Assembly: GCF_000826685.1 (NCBI RefSeq)
Contig: NZ_JROO01000031.1
Span: forward strand, 79,445-143,444
DNA length: 64,000 nt
Source: Streptomonospora alba
GTDB taxonomy: Bacteria; Actinomycetota; Actinomycetes; Streptosporangiales; Streptosporangiaceae
Direction of reading: 5' to 3'
The position numbers and the translations under genes were made by a program. Numbering within the stretch: the stretch's first letter is position 1; every line of letters starts with the position of its first letter. Of this stretch, positions 62,942 through 64,000 are shown in pieces. The notes under the pieces were generated by a model. That model saw nothing but the letters and a program-made list of their open reading frames with translations, was not told the DNA's origin and made no database searches.

Positions 62942-63970
62942 GTGACGTTCATAGATCCCGGATCCGAGCAGGACGACGATCGCGGGAGAGCCGACCCGCC
63001 GCCCGCCGATTCCGGCGCGTCCGAGGACGCCGGGGACGCCGCGGGGTCGTCCGCGCGCAGCCGCGACGGCGTACCGGAGGAGGGCGGACGGGGCGCTCCC
63101 GAGGACGACGCCGCCGACGACGCCCGTCAGCGCTTCGTCCTGCACAAGCCCGACGGCGAGCCCGTGCGCACCGGCCGCAACCTGCCGGTGGCCATCGCCA
63201 GCGGTGTGGCCCTGGGCGCGCTCGTCCTGCTGTCGATCTACCCCTTCTCGGCCGGGTTCGTGGCGATCACCGCCGCCGCGACGCTCATCTGCCTGCGTGA
63301 GCAGAACCGCGGACTCGGCGCCCACGGGGCGCGGCTCGCGCTGTGGCCGCTGGCGCTGGGCGGCGCGGCCATGCAGGTGTGCGCCTACTTCGGCGGCGCC
63401 GAGTGGCTCGTGGGCGCCACGGCGCTGACGGCCGTCGGAGCGCTCGCGTGGCGGCTGCGGGACGGAGCCGAGGGCTATGTCCGCGACATCGCCGCGAGCC
63501 TGCTCGCCCTCGGCTACATCCCCTTCCTCCTTGCGACCTGGCAGCTGCTGATCGCCACACCCGGCGACGGCCAGGAACGGCTGATCGCGTTCATCATCGT
63601 CACGATCAGCAGCGACATCGGCGGCTACTTCGCCGGGATCCTGATGGGCCGGCACAAGATGGCGCCGGTGATCAGCCCGAACAAGACCTGGGAGGGCTTC
63701 TCGGGCTCGGTGCTCGCCTGCATGATCGCGGGCGCGCTGACGGTGGGGCTGATGCTCGACGGCCCCGTGTGGGCGGGGGCGGTGCTGGGCGTGGCAGTGG
63801 TGCTGGCCGCCACTGTGGGCGACCTGATCGAGTCGCTGCTCAAGCGCGACCTGGGACTGAAGGACATGGGCCGGTTCATGCCCGGCCACGGGGGCCTGCT
63901 GGACCGGGTGGACTCGCTGCTGATCGCCGGCCCGGTCGCCTGGATCGTGCTCAGCCTGCTGGTGCCCTGA
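62942..63970 (+). CDS. cdsA: phosphatidate cytidylyltransferase
   Basis: 342-aa membrane enzyme making CDP-diacylglycerol. A hydrophilic, acidic N-terminus of about 75 residues precedes eight or so membrane segments. The CDS signature SLLKRDLGLKDMGRFMPGHGG with the DRVDSLL end is complete near the C-terminus. GTG at 62942 is 5 bp after frr. The last 30 bp of the window after it show nothing. Confidence 0.95.
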   Translation: MTFIDPGSEQDDDRGRADPPPADSGASEDAGDAAGSSARSRDGVPEEGGRGAPEDDAADDARQRFVLHKPDGEPVRTGRNLPVAIASGVALGALVLLSIYPFSAGFVAITAAATLICLREQNRGLGAHGARLALWPLALGGAAMQVCAYFGGAEWLVGATALTAVGALAWRLRDGAEGYVRDIAASLLALGYIPFLLATWQLLIATPGDGQERLIAFIIVTISSDIGGYFAGILMGRHKMAPVISPNKTWEGFSGSVLACMIAGALTVGLMLDGPVWAGAVLGVAVVLAATVGDLIESLLKRDLGLKDMGRFMPGHGGLLDRVDSLLIAGPVAWIVLSLLVP

Positions 63971-64000
63971 ACCCGCTGCCGCCCCCGCCCGGTCGGCGGC

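Noticed and set aside
1..64000. CRISPR arrays, tRNA or rRNA genes, insertion sequences
   Set aside because: I scanned the gaps and saw no regularly spaced repeats, no T-loop sequence in tRNA context and no transposase; the XerC-like gene is in its normal chromosomal place.

Overview
The window is chromosomal DNA from a high-GC Gram-positive actinobacterium. The evidence is strong GC bias at third codon positions, frequent GTG and some TTG starts, and a core-gene order (recG-rsmD-coaD-yceD-rpmF-rnc-mutM-acyP-smc-ftsY-amtB-ffh-rpsP-khpA-rimM-trmD-rplS-lepB-...-rpsB-tsf-pyrH-frr-cdsA) that I know from Mycobacterium and Streptomyces. Protein flavour suggests Streptosporangiales, perhaps Nocardiopsaceae, but that assignment is a guess from memory. 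I see no insertion sequence, prophage, CRISPR array, rRNA or tRNA.

Layout. (1) 1-14.5 kb is an accessory oxidative and envelope region. It holds a 5'-truncated adenosine deaminase, then a leftward AurF-like diiron oxygenase / Baeyer-Villiger monooxygenase / DUF4873 cluster with a divergent MerR regulator, an alpha/beta hydrolase, a GMC oxidoreductase, a rightward DUF6230-DUF6114 membrane pair, a UvrD-like helicase with a toxin-like N-terminus, a ~1 kb gene-poor stretch and an orphan secreted protein. The same 24-bp motif lies upstream of the AurF operon and upstream of the DUF6230 operon, so the two probably share a regulator. (2) 14.5-21.1 kb is a complete cydA-cydB-cydD-cydC operon (cytochrome bd oxidase plus its thiol exporter), with three palindromes at 15-bp spacing upstream of cydA and an in-frame 105-bp tandem duplication inside cydD. 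(3) 21.1-26 kb has a divergent DUF305/DUF3105 pair, a DUF3515 lipoprotein, a stand-alone Lrp ligand-binding domain, thiL, a membrane-anchored CBM2-like protein and rpmB.

(4) 26-49 kb is the recG-to-ffh housekeeping block. Compared with the M. tuberculosis order as I remember it, a cobalamin-riboswitch-controlled btuF-btuC pair without an ATPase sits between smc and ftsY, a two-gene ABC exporter lies between ftsY and amtB, and glnK/glnD are missing between amtB and ffh, where a LolA/LppX-like lipoprotein lies instead. (5) 49-64 kb is the rpsP-khpA-rimM-trmD-rplS-lepB-DUF2469 run, then dprA-yifB-yraN on the opposite strand (consistent with a three-gene inversion), then ridA-xerC, an M23 peptidase and rpsB-tsf-pyrH-frr-cdsA.

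The most interesting signals are the shared 24-bp motif that ties oxygenases to the poorly described DUF6230/DUF6114 envelope proteins, the triple palindrome at cydA, the tandem duplication in cydD, the ~63-bp hairpin after ftsY, and the unclear start of yceD. No wholly new multi-gene defence or mobile system is evident.
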